DNA of 23,738 nt from Mageeibacillus sp. UBA5770 (GTDB lineage Bacteria; Bacillota_A; Clostridia; Saccharofermentanales; Saccharofermentanaceae). Position numbers and translations under genes: made by a program. Shown here in pieces: positions 13,664 through 21,405 of the stretch. The stretch is from the NCBI GenBank assembly GCA_002418705.1, contig DIEQ01000088.1:9875-33612 (forward strand). The letters run 5' to 3'. The number at the start of each line of letters is the position of its first letter. The first letter of the stretch is position 1. The notes under the pieces were generated by a model. It was not told where the DNA came from and made no database searches. It was given only the letters and a program-made list of their open reading frames with translations.

Positions 13664-16141
13664 TTATTTTGCTACGATGTTGGCAAGTCTTCCCTTAACA
13701 TAAATGAATTTGACGATGGTGCGGCCTGAAAGAGCTTCGATGAGACGGTCGTCTGAACGGACTATCGCTTCAACTGCTGTGGAATCGAGGTCGGTTGCAA
13801 CATCGATACGGAACTTGATCTGCCCATTGACCTGAACAGCAATCTCAATCGTATCAAGTACGAGGGCGTCCGGGTCAAAGACAGGCCATTTCTGATTAAA
13901 GATGGAATATGAATGTCCAAGCTTTTCCCAGAGTTCTTCGGAGAAATGAGGTGCAAACGGTGCGAAAAGCAGCAGCAGAGCCTCGGCAGCCTCCCTGATC
14001 AGCGCCGGACTGCAGCCGGTTAAGCCCTGATACTTGTTGATGCCGTTCAGAAGCTCCATCATACGAGCGATGGAAGTATTGAACTGGAATCTGTCCGTAT
14101 CCTGCGTCACTGCACGGATTGTGTAGTGGAGTGTGTAGAGCAGCTCCTTATCCGCGGGTGAAAGATCCCCGGTATTGGAGGTCTTCCTGGCGCTTATCGC
14201 AGCAACTTCTTCCATCAGGCGCTCGAGGCGTGCTGTGAATTTCACTATCGCCTGAATTCCTTTGTCGCTCCAGGGGCCGCCTTCTGTGTAGGCGAAGCCG
14301 AAAGCGAGGTATGTACGGAATACATCGGAACCGTATTTATTGACGTACTGATCCGGAGCAACGGTATTTCCCTTGGATTTGGACATGCGGTTGCCATCAG
14401 GTCCGAGGATGATTCCCTGGTGAACAAGAGATTTGAATGGCTCGTCGAAATCGAGAAGTCCCATGTCGCGCAGGGCTTTGCAGATAAAGCGTGCATACAG
14501 AAGATGCATCGCGGCATGCTCAGGACCGCCGACATATTTGTCTACGGGGCACATACGGTTGATGAGATCTTTGCCGAACGGCTCACGGTCGTTTTTGTTG
14601 TCAGGATAACGAAGTTCATACCAGGAGGAGTCTACAAATGTGTCCATAGTATCCGCGTCGCGCTTCGCCGGGGCACCGCATTTCGGACAAATGGTATTGA
14701 TGAACTCTGCATTCTTGGCAAGCGGAGATTCTCCGTCGGGTCTGAACTCAACATCGTAGGGAAGAAGGACAGGAAGCTGATCCTCAGGTACCGGCACGAC
14801 ACCGCAGTGCGGACAATGTACGATCGGGATCGGGGTCCCCCAGTAACGCTGACGGGAAATCAGCCAGTCACGAAGACGGTAGTTGATCTTAAGCTCACCC
14901 ATCCCCATGGAAGACAGTTTGCTGATAATTGCTGTCATGGCGCCCTTGAAATCAAGGCCGTCGAATTCTCCTGAATTGACAAGGATTCCCTTTGTACAGA
15001 AGGGGAGCTCGTCTTCTGCAGCGGGTGCAGATGCGATGACACGCTTGATCTCAAGGCCGAACTTCTTTGCAAATTCGAAGTCGCGCTCGTCATGTGCGGG
15101 AACTGCCATGACGATGCCCGTTCCATACCCTGCGATGACATAGTCAGCTGCCCAGATAGGAACCTTGATGCCGGTGATCGGGTGTATAGCATAGGAACCT
15201 GTGAATACGCCTGTTTTTTCACGTGTTGTGGACATACGGTCGATATCAGATGCTTTTCTTGTGAAGTCCTGATATTCAGAAACGGCTGATCTGCACTCTG
15301 CTGTCGTAAGATGGTCGCATAGTTCTGATTCCGGAGCAACGACAACATAAGTTACGCCCATGAGGGTATCGGCACGGGTGGTGAAGACGTCAAGCTTTAA
15401 TGGTGAACCATCTTCTGACAACATCCTCTGTCCGTCTTTTTCACAATAAAAAGACAGCTGGGAACCTTCGGAACGGCCGATCCAGTTGGTCTGGATTTTT
15501 TTGGTTTTTTCGGGCCAGTCAAGTCCGGGAAGGCAGTCGAGGAGCTCCTGGGCATATTTTGTAATGGCAAAAAACCATTGTGTCATGTTCTTACGGACGA
15601 CTTCGGTGCTGCAGCGCTCACATGAGCCGTCGATAACCTGCTCATTGGCCAGAACCGTACTGCATTTCGGACACCAGTTTACCGGTGCGTTCTTGCGGTA
15701 GGCAAGTCCTTTTTCAAGAAGACGAAGGAATATCCACTGGTTCCAGCGGTAATAATCAGGCATGCATGTAGCGAGCTCAAAACTCCAGTCATACGTAGCG
15801 CCCATTTCCTTTAACTGTTTTTCCATTGTTTTGATATTGGACAGCGTGGAATCCTGCGGGTGGATACCTGTTTTGATCGCATAATTTTCTGCAGGGAGTC
15901 CGAAAGCATCAAAACCCATCGGATGAAAGACATTGTATCCCTGCATTCTTTTCATACGGGACCAGGAGTCGGTCAATGAATAATTATACCAGTGTCCCAG
16001 GTGAAGATTAGCTCCGGACGGGTAGGAAAACATCTCCAGGCAATAAAGCTTTTCACCGCTTTTGCCGGGATCAAAATTATAAAGACCGGTCTCCTCCCAT
16101 TTTTTCTGCCATTTTCTATCGATTTCAACCGAATATGCCAT
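13664..16141 (-). CDS. leuS: Leucyl-tRNA synthetase
   Basis: An 825-residue class I aminoacyl-tRNA synthetase that charges tRNA-Leu. The HIGH motif is HLGH (47-50) in [13 protein letters not shown], and the KMSKS motif appears as RMSKS in [13 protein letters not shown]. The editing domain is present ([11 protein letters not shown] and [13 protein letters not shown]). A zinc-type Cys4 knuckle is at C157, C160, C174 and C177, and two more CxxC pairs lie after the editing domain. The ATG at 16141 was chosen because bacterial LeuS starts with a short stretch before [10 protein letters not shown] and because GAGAGG lies 10 nt upstream; a frame extension to 16225 crosses the likely promoter. Length is normal. 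No T-box leader is visible upstream. Confidence 0.97.
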   Translation of the reverse strand: MAYSVEIDRKWQKKWEETGLYNFDPGKSGEKLYCLEMFSYPSGANLHLGHWYNYSLTDSWSRMKRMQGYNVFHPMGFDAFGLPAENYAIKTGIHPQDSTLSNIKTMEKQLKEMGATYDWSFELATCMPDYYRWNQWIFLRLLEKGLAYRKNAPVNWCPKCSTVLANEQVIDGSCERCSTEVVRKNMTQWFFAITKYAQELLDCLPGLDWPEKTKKIQTNWIGRSEGSQLSFYCEKDGQRMLSEDGSPLKLDVFTTRADTLMGVTYVVVAPESELCDHLTTAECRSAVSEYQDFTRKASDIDRMSTTREKTGVFTGSYAIHPITGIKVPIWAADYVIAGYGTGIVMAVPAHDERDFEFAKKFGLEIKRVIASAPAAEDELPFCTKGILVNSGEFDGLDFKGAMTAIISKLSSMGMGELKINYRLRDWLISRQRYWGTPIPIVHCPHCGVVPVPEDQLPVLLPYDVEFRPDGESPLAKNAEFINTICPKCGAPAKRDADTMDTFVDSSWYELRYPDNKNDREPFGKDLINRMCPVDKYVGGPEHAAMHLLYARFICKALRDMGLLDFDEPFKSLVHQGIILGPDGNRMSKSKGNTVAPDQYVNKYGSDVFRTYLAFGFAYTEGGPWSDKGIQAIVKFTARLERLMEEVAAISARKTSNTGDLSPADKELLYTLHYTIRAVTQDTDRFQFNTSIARMMELLNGINKYQGLTGCSPALIREAAEALLLLFAPFAPHFSEELWEKLGHSYSIFNQKWPVFDPDALVLDTIEIAVQVNGQIKFRIDVATDLDSTAVEAIVRSDDRLIEALSGRTIVKFIYVKGRLANIVAK

Positions 16142-16190
16142 GGTAACATCGCCTCTCTTTGGGTGTATTCTGGAAAAGTCACAACAAAAG

Positions 16191-16196
16191 ATTATA
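16191..16196 (-). promoter_or_regulatory. Candidate -10 box of leuS
   Basis: TATAAT on the minus strand, 50 nt before the leuS ATG, with no good -35 box at 16-18 nt spacing. The short dyad ATACCGGCGGTAT (16234-16246) lies further upstream. Confidence 0.4.
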
Positions 16197-16276
16197 GCAG
16201 AAGGAGAGGGCAAAATATACCGCAAAGGTGCTAATACCGGCGGTATGGAATAAAAAGTGGATGTAATACATAAATA

Positions 16277-16333
16277 TTATCAAATTAATAAACTAATTTA
16301 TCAAAAAAGTGATAATCTCATAGTATATATAAA
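16277..16333 (+). promoter_or_regulatory. Control region of the ABC exporter operon with TTATCA repeats
   Basis: TTATCA occurs at 16277 and 16298 (21 bp apart, two helical turns) and as the complement TGATAA at 16310, making a TTATCA-6 nt-TGATAA dyad (16298-16315). A -10-like TATAAA is at 16328-16333, with TATATA just before it, and no clear -35 box. A repressor or activator could bind the repeats. No regulator gene is adjacent, although many such exporters are paired with a GntR-family gene. Confidence 0.4.
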
Positions 16334-16372
16334 TCCAGTCTTAGATACCGCATTGATGGAGGGATTTTACGT

Positions 16373-17260
16373 ATGCCCAACACAATCGAAATTCACAATC
16401 TCACGAAGTTTTACGGAAGATCAAGGGGAATCATAGACGTATCCTTTGATGTTGAGGAGGGCGAAATTTTCGGATTTATCGGTCCGAACGGCGCAGGCAA
16501 ATCGACGACAATACGGTCACTTCTGGCGCTGATTTATCCGACCTCGGGAAGTGCTTCGATTTTTGGCCTGGACTGTATTAAGGACGCTCCTGAAATTGCT
16601 AAAAGAGTGGGATATCTTCCGAGTGAAGTTTTTTATTATGACGGTATGAAAGTCAGGGACTTGCTGAATTATTCGGCCAGTTTTTACAAAAAAGACTGCA
16701 GGAAAAAAATCCAGGAACTGGCCGGTCGGCTTGATCTTGACATGAACCGTAAAATTGACGATTTGTCGCTGGGCAACAAGAAGAAAGTCGGCATTGTCCA
16801 GGGACTTCTTCATTCGCCGGACCTTATCATTCTCGATGAGCCGACACTCGGACTCGATCCCCTGATGCAGCAGCTGTTTTTCGAACTGATACAGGAGGAA
16901 AACAAGCGCGGTGCAACCGTTCTGATGTCTTCACATATACTAAATGAAGTTCAGCGGGTATGCAGCCGTGTTGCCATCATCAAAGAAGGCCGGATCATTA
17001 AGCTCGAGAAAATTTCAACTCTTAAGGAGACCAGCTATAAACGCTTCAAGATCGAAACTGTTGAAAAATTGCCGGAAGATGCACTCTGGATTGAAGGCGT
17101 CAGTGACCTGGTTATTGTTGATAATACATACAGCTTCATTTACCGGGGTGATATCAATTTAATTGTGTCCAAAATCGCCTCGTGGAAACTCGTAAATATC
17201 TGGGCGGACGAACCTGACCTGGAGGAAATATTCCTGCACTACTACTCAAAGGAGGTGTAG
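16373..17260 (+). CDS. ABC transporter ATP-binding protein (ABC-2 export type)
   Basis: A 295-residue single-domain ATPase that would drive the two membrane proteins that follow. Motifs: Walker A GPNGAGKST (37-45), signature LSLGN (131-135, in place of LSGGQ), Walker B LIILDE (151-156) and switch His188 in SSHIL. After about residue 215 is a C-terminal extension typical of the BcrA/YtrB/EcsA-like group. The RBS is GGAGGG, 9 nt before the ATG. The next gene starts 4 nt after the stop codon, so the operon is compact. Substrates of such exporters include antimicrobial peptides, but nothing here identifies the cargo. Confidence 0.93.
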   Translation: MPNTIEIHNLTKFYGRSRGIIDVSFDVEEGEIFGFIGPNGAGKSTTIRSLLALIYPTSGSASIFGLDCIKDAPEIAKRVGYLPSEVFYYDGMKVRDLLNYSASFYKKDCRKKIQELAGRLDLDMNRKIDDLSLGNKKKVGIVQGLLHSPDLIILDEPTLGLDPLMQQLFFELIQEENKRGATVLMSSHILNEVQRVCSRVAIIKEGRIIKLEKISTLKETSYKRFKIETVEKLPEDALWIEGVSDLVIVDNTYSFIYRGDINLIVSKIASWKLVNIWADEPDLEEIFLHYYSKEV

Positions 17261-17264
17261 ACGC

Positions 17265-18062
17265 ATGAATGTTTTTATACAGGAATGTAAGATGAACCTG
17301 AAAACCACACTCATCTGGATTGTCGTTCTCTGCGGACTCGGCGGAATGCTCATGATGTTCTATCCGATTATTGAAGGTGACTTGAAGGACTTCCTTGTTG
17401 TTTTGGATAATTTTCCGCCGGCGATGAAAGCTGTCATGGGGGTACTTACGGAGAATTTTTCTACAGCTTTCGGATATTATGGTTTCGCTCTGACATTCAC
17501 CACCCTTTTTGCATCGATACATGCCATGAATCTTGGCGTGGGCATCATTTCTAAGGAGACGAGGGACAAGACCGCTGATTTTCTTATGACCAAACCGATT
17601 TCGCGCACCGGAATTATGCATGCGAAGCTTTTGGCTTCTCTTGCTTTGATCGCTCTGACCGCTGTGATCTATAATATTATCCTCTACCTTGTGATTCTTT
17701 CTGTTTCAAATGGAGATCTTGATGTCAAAAAGTACCTGATGATCAGCGCAGCATTCTTCTCTCTGCAGATCATATTCTATTCGATCGGGCTCCTTGTATC
17801 GGTCACCGCGAGAAAAATTAAGATGGTACTTCCTGTGTCTCTCGGGCTGGTTTTCTTCTTTTATGCCATATCCGCTTTTGCTGTGACCAGTGAAAGTGAC
17901 AAGCTTCGTTATCTTACTCCTTTTCAGTATTTCAAGACGGAGTACATAATGAAAAACGGATCGTTTGAACTGTCGTATGCCATAACCGGTCTTGTCATTT
18001 TTATGGTCTGCATACTGGCCAGCTACCTGTGGTTCCGCAAAAAAGATGTCCATGCGGTTTGA
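17265..18062 (+). CDS. ABC-2 type permease subunit 1
   Basis: A 265-residue membrane protein with about six hydrophobic segments and a cytoplasmic N-terminus (MNVFIQECKMNLK). The segment GVGIISKETRDKTADFLMTK followed by PISR is the conserved coupling region of this permease group and recurs almost unchanged in the next gene, as does the length of 265 residues. The two genes therefore look like a tandem duplication that now makes a heterodimeric channel. AGGAGGTG overlaps the end of the ATPase gene and serves this start. Cargo unknown. Confidence 0.88.
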   Translation: MNVFIQECKMNLKTTLIWIVVLCGLGGMLMMFYPIIEGDLKDFLVVLDNFPPAMKAVMGVLTENFSTAFGYYGFALTFTTLFASIHAMNLGVGIISKETRDKTADFLMTKPISRTGIMHAKLLASLALIALTAVIYNIILYLVILSVSNGDLDVKKYLMISAAFFSLQIIFYSIGLLVSVTARKIKMVLPVSLGLVFFFYAISAFAVTSESDKLRYLTPFQYFKTEYIMKNGSFELSYAITGLVIFMVCILASYLWFRKKDVHAV

Positions 18063-18074
18063 GGAGGCAGAACA

Positions 18075-18872
18075 ATGAATATTTATAAAAGAGAGCTCAA
18101 AGCTCATTACAAATCACTTCTCATATGGTCTGCCGGAATTATGTTTCTTGTTGTGGCCGGGATGGGCAAATATTCTGCCGGAGCTGCTGCCGGTCAGGAC
18201 AGTATGAATGACTTGATGAAGCAGATGCCGCAGTCCCTGCAGAATCTTTTCGGCGTAGGTGTATTTGACCTGTCGGTGCCGATCGAGTTCTTTGCCATCA
18301 TGATGATGTACATTTTACTTATAGCCGGTGTTCACGGCGTAATGCTCGGAGCAGGAATCATCTCCAAAGAAGAGCGGGATAAAACTGCAGAATTCTTGCT
18401 GGTAAAGCCCGTTTCCCGCAGCCGGATCATCAGGTCGAAGCTTCTCGCCGCTGTTACTCTGCAGGCTGTATTATTTCTTGCCACATATGCCGCATGTATC
18501 GGAATTCTGTCCAAATTTTCTGATATTTCAGAATTTTCGACCGAGCTTTCAAAATTCATGGCATCCATGGCCGCCATTCAGCTCTTATTTCTGGCTGTCG
18601 GCGCGTTTTTTGCCGGTTTACTGAAAGACCCCAAGAAATCAGCTGCAGCCGGAACTTCGGTTCTCATGGTGATGTTCATTTTCTCAATCGTCGCGGATAT
18701 CGTTGAAAAAGCAAATTTTCTTAAATACTTTTCGTTTTTCAAATATTTTGATGCAAAGGACATCCTGGTAAGGGGATATTCGATGGTCTATCCCGTGATT
18801 TCAGCTGTAATCGTTGTGGTACTCATTTACGGGGCTTTCTATTTCTACAAAAGGCGCGATATGAAAATATAA
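18075..18872 (+). CDS. ABC-2 type permease subunit 2
   Basis: A 265-residue membrane protein, paralogous to the preceding one. It shares GAGIISKEERDKTAEFLLVK followed by PVSR, then SKLLAA, with the same order of hydrophobic segments. Its first loop differs: it holds a Met/Gln-rich stretch (MNDLMKQMPQSLQNLFGVG). The RBS is GAGGAGG, 8 nt before the ATG, and the gap to the previous gene is 12 nt. It ends 27 nt from the convergent TraX-like gene, with no convincing terminator between them. Confidence 0.88.
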   Translation: MNIYKRELKAHYKSLLIWSAGIMFLVVAGMGKYSAGAAAGQDSMNDLMKQMPQSLQNLFGVGVFDLSVPIEFFAIMMMYILLIAGVHGVMLGAGIISKEERDKTAEFLLVKPVSRSRIIRSKLLAAVTLQAVLFLATYAACIGILSKFSDISEFSTELSKFMASMAAIQLLFLAVGAFFAGLLKDPKKSAAAGTSVLMVMFIFSIVADIVEKANFLKYFSFFKYFDAKDILVRGYSMVYPVISAVIVVVLIYGAFYFYKRRDMKI

Positions 18873-18899
18873 TCCGGCGGTATGATTAGATATGTTTTT

Positions 18900-19739
18900 T
18901 CATATGACCAGCCTCAAAAGCAGGAGAATCAGGATGTGCAGAGGAAAGAATACATAAAAGGCGTACTGAACCAGACGTGACGGACGTTTCTTCCGGTCGG
19001 GCAGATAACAAAGAAAAACGGAGCCGATACTTGCGCCTTCTAAGCTGATGGTCTTTGTCACTGCATAATTGATCAGTATGTAGAGGAGGTCCAGAGCTAA
19101 AAAGCAAAAGAAGATCCAGGAGATCTGGTTTTTTGCGACACGTTTTTCAATCAGATAGAAGAGCAGTGCAGTTAATACACCAAATATTCCGTACTCCATC
19201 GGAACAAAGAGTGATGAAAGAACTCCTGTGACAATCAGAAGAAGTGCCATACAAAAGAGGAGTACCGGCGGCAGCGGCGGGATGTATACTCCGCTGCCTG
19301 CGTCTGCAGCACTGTGCCCGCTTCCAATCCGGACATCAAACCGATCGGAATGAGTCTGTGCATTAGCCTCAATCAGGTGAAGCGAACCGATGCGGTCAAG
19401 TGGGATCGCAAAGAGAAGCTCACAGCCATAGAGAAGGCCGAACGCGCAGAGCATGGTAAAGACCGCATTGAGAGGAACCGAAAATACAGGTATCCCGGTT
19501 AGAGGAAGAAAAATAAAAAGTATGCCCTGCGCAATCAGAGCACAGCTGAAAAGCCTAAGCAGGTAATTTCCTGCATTTCGCGTTTTCAAAAAGCCCAGCG
19601 CGAAGGAATATGCAAATAGAGGCAGGGAAAGACTGCCCAGAATTCGCAGTGCCAGGGACACATTGAGCGGAAGCCTGTCTGCATAGTACCTTCCGATATG
19701 ATCCAAAACCATAAAGAAACAGGCCAGTACTTTTTTCAC
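18900..19739 (-). CDS. TraX family membrane protein
   Basis: A 279-residue polytopic membrane protein. The N-terminus KVLACFFMVLDHIGRYY matches the TraX family (acyltransferase-like; TraX of the F plasmid acetylates pilin), including the Asp-His-Ile-Gly motif. About eight hydrophobic segments follow, with a polar loop (about 130-155). The GTG at 19737-19739 is chosen because AGGAG (19748-19752, minus strand) lies 8 nt before it and the protein then starts at the family N-terminus. The frame stays open another 120 codons upstream, but this runs antisense through mreB and has non-membrane, Ser/Thr/Pro-rich composition. Chromosomal TraX-like proteins in Firmicutes have no settled function. It is divergent from mreB. 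Confidence 0.82.
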   Translation of the reverse strand: MKKVLACFFMVLDHIGRYYADRLPLNVSLALRILGSLSLPLFAYSFALGFLKTRNAGNYLLRLFSCALIAQGILFIFLPLTGIPVFSVPLNAVFTMLCAFGLLYGCELLFAIPLDRIGSLHLIEANAQTHSDRFDVRIGSGHSAADAGSGVYIPPLPPVLLFCMALLLIVTGVLSSLFVPMEYGIFGVLTALLFYLIEKRVAKNQISWIFFCFLALDLLYILINYAVTKTISLEGASIGSVFLCYLPDRKKRPSRLVQYAFYVFFPLHILILLLLRLVI

Positions 19740-19747
19740 GATATGCA

Positions 19748-19752
19748 CTCCT
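19748..19752 (-). promoter_or_regulatory. Ribosome-binding site deciding the GTG start of the TraX-like gene
   Basis: AGGAG on the minus strand, 8 nt before the GTG at 19739. It fixes the start inside a much longer open frame. Confidence 0.65.
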
Positions 19753-19778
19753 GTCAAAATGATTTGATACGGTTGCAA

Positions 19779-19807
19779 TTGAATAGACTTTGTTTTTATT
19801 GTATCAT
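19779..19807 (+). promoter_or_regulatory. Candidate promoter of mreB
   Basis: TTGAAT (19779-19784), 17-nt spacer, TATCAT (19802-19807), 53 nt before the mreB ATG. Each box has one or two mismatches to consensus. Confidence 0.5.
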
Positions 19808-19860
19808 TAGTGTTGCTGCTTTGATTGCACATAGAATGGTTAAATCTTAAGGAGATTAAA

Positions 19861-20871
19861 ATGGGATTAGGCATGGACATCGGTATCGATCTGGGTACCT
19901 GCAGTGTTTTAATATATGTTAGAGGAAAAGGCGTTGTTCTAAAGGAGCCTTCCGTAGTCGCCGTAAACACAAAGACCGGTAAGGTTCTTGCTGTTGGAGA
20001 GAGCGCAAGTCTGATGCTCGGAAGAACACCGGGAGTCGTTGAGGCAATCCGCCCGCTCCGCGATGGAGTTATTTCAGATTTTAAAGTGACGGAAGTCATG
20101 CTTAAGGCTTTTATCGGCCGTGTTTGCCACGGCCTTCGTGCGACTTATTTCAAGCCGACGATTGTCGTATGCGTTCCGTCAGTTATTACCCCTGTTGAGC
20201 AGAAAGCAGTTGAGGATGCCTGCCGTCATGCAGGTGCCAAGGATGTTTTCCTGATCCGCGAGCCGATCGCAGCTGCTATCGGTGCCGGTATTGATATAAC
20301 CAAGGCATGCGGCTCTATGATTGTTGACATCGGCGGAGGAACAACGGACATTTCCGTCATTTCTCTTTGTGAACCGGTAGTTGATTATTCTCTTAAGGTG
20401 GCCGGAGATCGATTTGATGAAGCTATTGTTAAGCATGTCAGAAGAAAGCATAATGTCCTGATTGGTGAGCGTACAGCTGAAGAACTTAAGATCCAGATTG
20501 GCTGCGCATATCCGAGGGAAGAAGAAGCAACGATGGATGTCCGCGGCAGAAACCTGATCACGGGTCTTCCCGCTACGGTTACTGTTTCTTCAACAGAAAT
20601 GCTCGAAGCTCTTGAGGAACCTGTCGCCCAGATTTTCGAAGCGGTTCACTCTGTTCTTGAGCGTACTCCCCCTGAGCTTATGGCAGACATCAGCCAGCGC
20701 GGCATTGTCATGACCGGCGGAGGCGCACTTTTGTATGGCCTCGACAGGATGCTCGCAACGAAGATCGGTATTGATGTATTTGTCGCTGATGACGCCGTCA
20801 GCTGTGTTGCGATCGGCACCGGAAAAGCTTTGAACATGATGGATAAATTTGCAGCATTAGGCGACGCATAA
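19861..20871 (+). CDS. mreB: Rod shape-determining protein MreB (actin-like)
   Basis: A 336-residue bacterial actin that forms filaments under the membrane and guides side-wall synthesis. The phosphate-1 motif is DLGTCSVLIY (starting at D10); most MreBs have DLGTANTLVY there. Other motifs: VVAVNTKTGKVLAVG, RPLRDGVISDF, REPIAAAIGAG, phosphate-2 VDIGGGTTDIS (about 154-164) and the adenosine motif VMTGGGALLYGLD (about 282-294). The ATG at 19861 has AGGAG 6 nt upstream; an earlier TTG at 19825 is rejected. The usual mreC/mreD partners do not follow, so this is a solitary MreB or Mbl-type copy. Paralogue type (MreB, Mbl, MreBH) cannot be settled here. Confidence 0.95.
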   Translation: MGLGMDIGIDLGTCSVLIYVRGKGVVLKEPSVVAVNTKTGKVLAVGESASLMLGRTPGVVEAIRPLRDGVISDFKVTEVMLKAFIGRVCHGLRATYFKPTIVVCVPSVITPVEQKAVEDACRHAGAKDVFLIREPIAAAIGAGIDITKACGSMIVDIGGGTTDISVISLCEPVVDYSLKVAGDRFDEAIVKHVRRKHNVLIGERTAEELKIQIGCAYPREEEATMDVRGRNLITGLPATVTVSSTEMLEALEEPVAQIFEAVHSVLERTPPELMADISQRGIVMTGGGALLYGLDRMLATKIGIDVFVADDAVSCVAIGTGKALNMMDKFAALGDA

Positions 20872-20914
20872 GCTGTATTTCCTGATTCTCAGCAGTATAA
20901 TAAGACAATTTATT

Positions 20915-20962
20915 ACCCGGCAGCTTTCGACAAAAGCCGTGAAGCTGCCGGGTTATTTATTT
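20915..20962 (+). terminator. Terminator after mreB
   Basis: A perfect 12-bp GC-rich stem, ACCCGGCAGCTT (20915-20926) with its complement (20942-20953), 15-nt loop, followed by TATTTATTT. Confidence 0.85.
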
Positions 20963-21109
20963 CGATCATGTGATCCGGGATTCGCGACTTGAAGCCCCCC
21001 TAAAAAAGCATAATTACACATACACAAGTCTTTATGCAGGAAATGATTTGAAAAAAATAATTATTATCGCGATTTTTAATGAAATATAACAGAAACAGCC
21101 TATTCTGCC

Positions 21110-21138
21110 TTGACGCGGTTGTGCCTGCGTTTTATAAT
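21110..21138 (+). promoter_or_regulatory. rho: Strong sigma-70-type promoter of rho
   Basis: TTGACG (21110-21115), 17-nt spacer, consensus TATAAT (21133-21138), with an AT-rich upstream tract. The start is expected near 21145, leaving a leader of about 260 nt before the rho ATG at 21406. Confidence 0.78.
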
Positions 21139-21405
21139 GGCAACGTTCATTAGATATTGTAATCCCTGTGAAAGGTATAATTATTTAGTCGGGCGTTTTG
21201 CCCATACATTTCCTGAGACATTTGTGACTCGAAGAATTTCTTTTAACGACATATTAATTATTGATTCGCAGATTTTTTTTCAAATGAAATAAAGTTATCA
21301 ATTTTTATTAAGATTGATGTAATGCATAGGAATAGCTGTTTGCTTTTTTATGCATACCAATTCATATAGAAACCTATTTTCCAAATATAACATTGAGGTG
21401 AAAGA

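Larger units (their letters stand above)
20872..21405. other. Intergenic region between mreB and rho
   Basis: About 530 nt. It contains the mreB terminator, an AT-rich tract (about 21040-21090) resembling an UP element, the strong rho promoter (21110-21138) and a leader of about 260 nt. The open frame ending at 21292 has its plausible ATG on top of the -10 box, so it would not be in the transcript. A short GGGC-gtttt-GCCC stem is at 21191-21203. Nothing else recognisable. Confidence 0.6.

Noticed and set aside
16142..16250. T-box riboswitch before leuS
   Set aside because: The space after the TATAAT-like box is too short and no conserved T-box core was seen.
18889..18904. ATATG-TTTTTT-CATAT dyad considered as a terminator between the permease and TraX-like genes
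   Set aside because: Only 5 A/T-rich base pairs and the T run is in the loop, so it would not end transcription.
19740..20099. N-terminal extension of the TraX-like protein by 120 codons
   Set aside because: Antisense to mreB, no membrane character, and a good ribosome-binding site marks the GTG at 19739.
21110..21292. 60-codon frame ahead of rho, considered as a leader peptide
   Set aside because: Its only plausible ATG overlaps the -10 box, so the transcript would not contain it.
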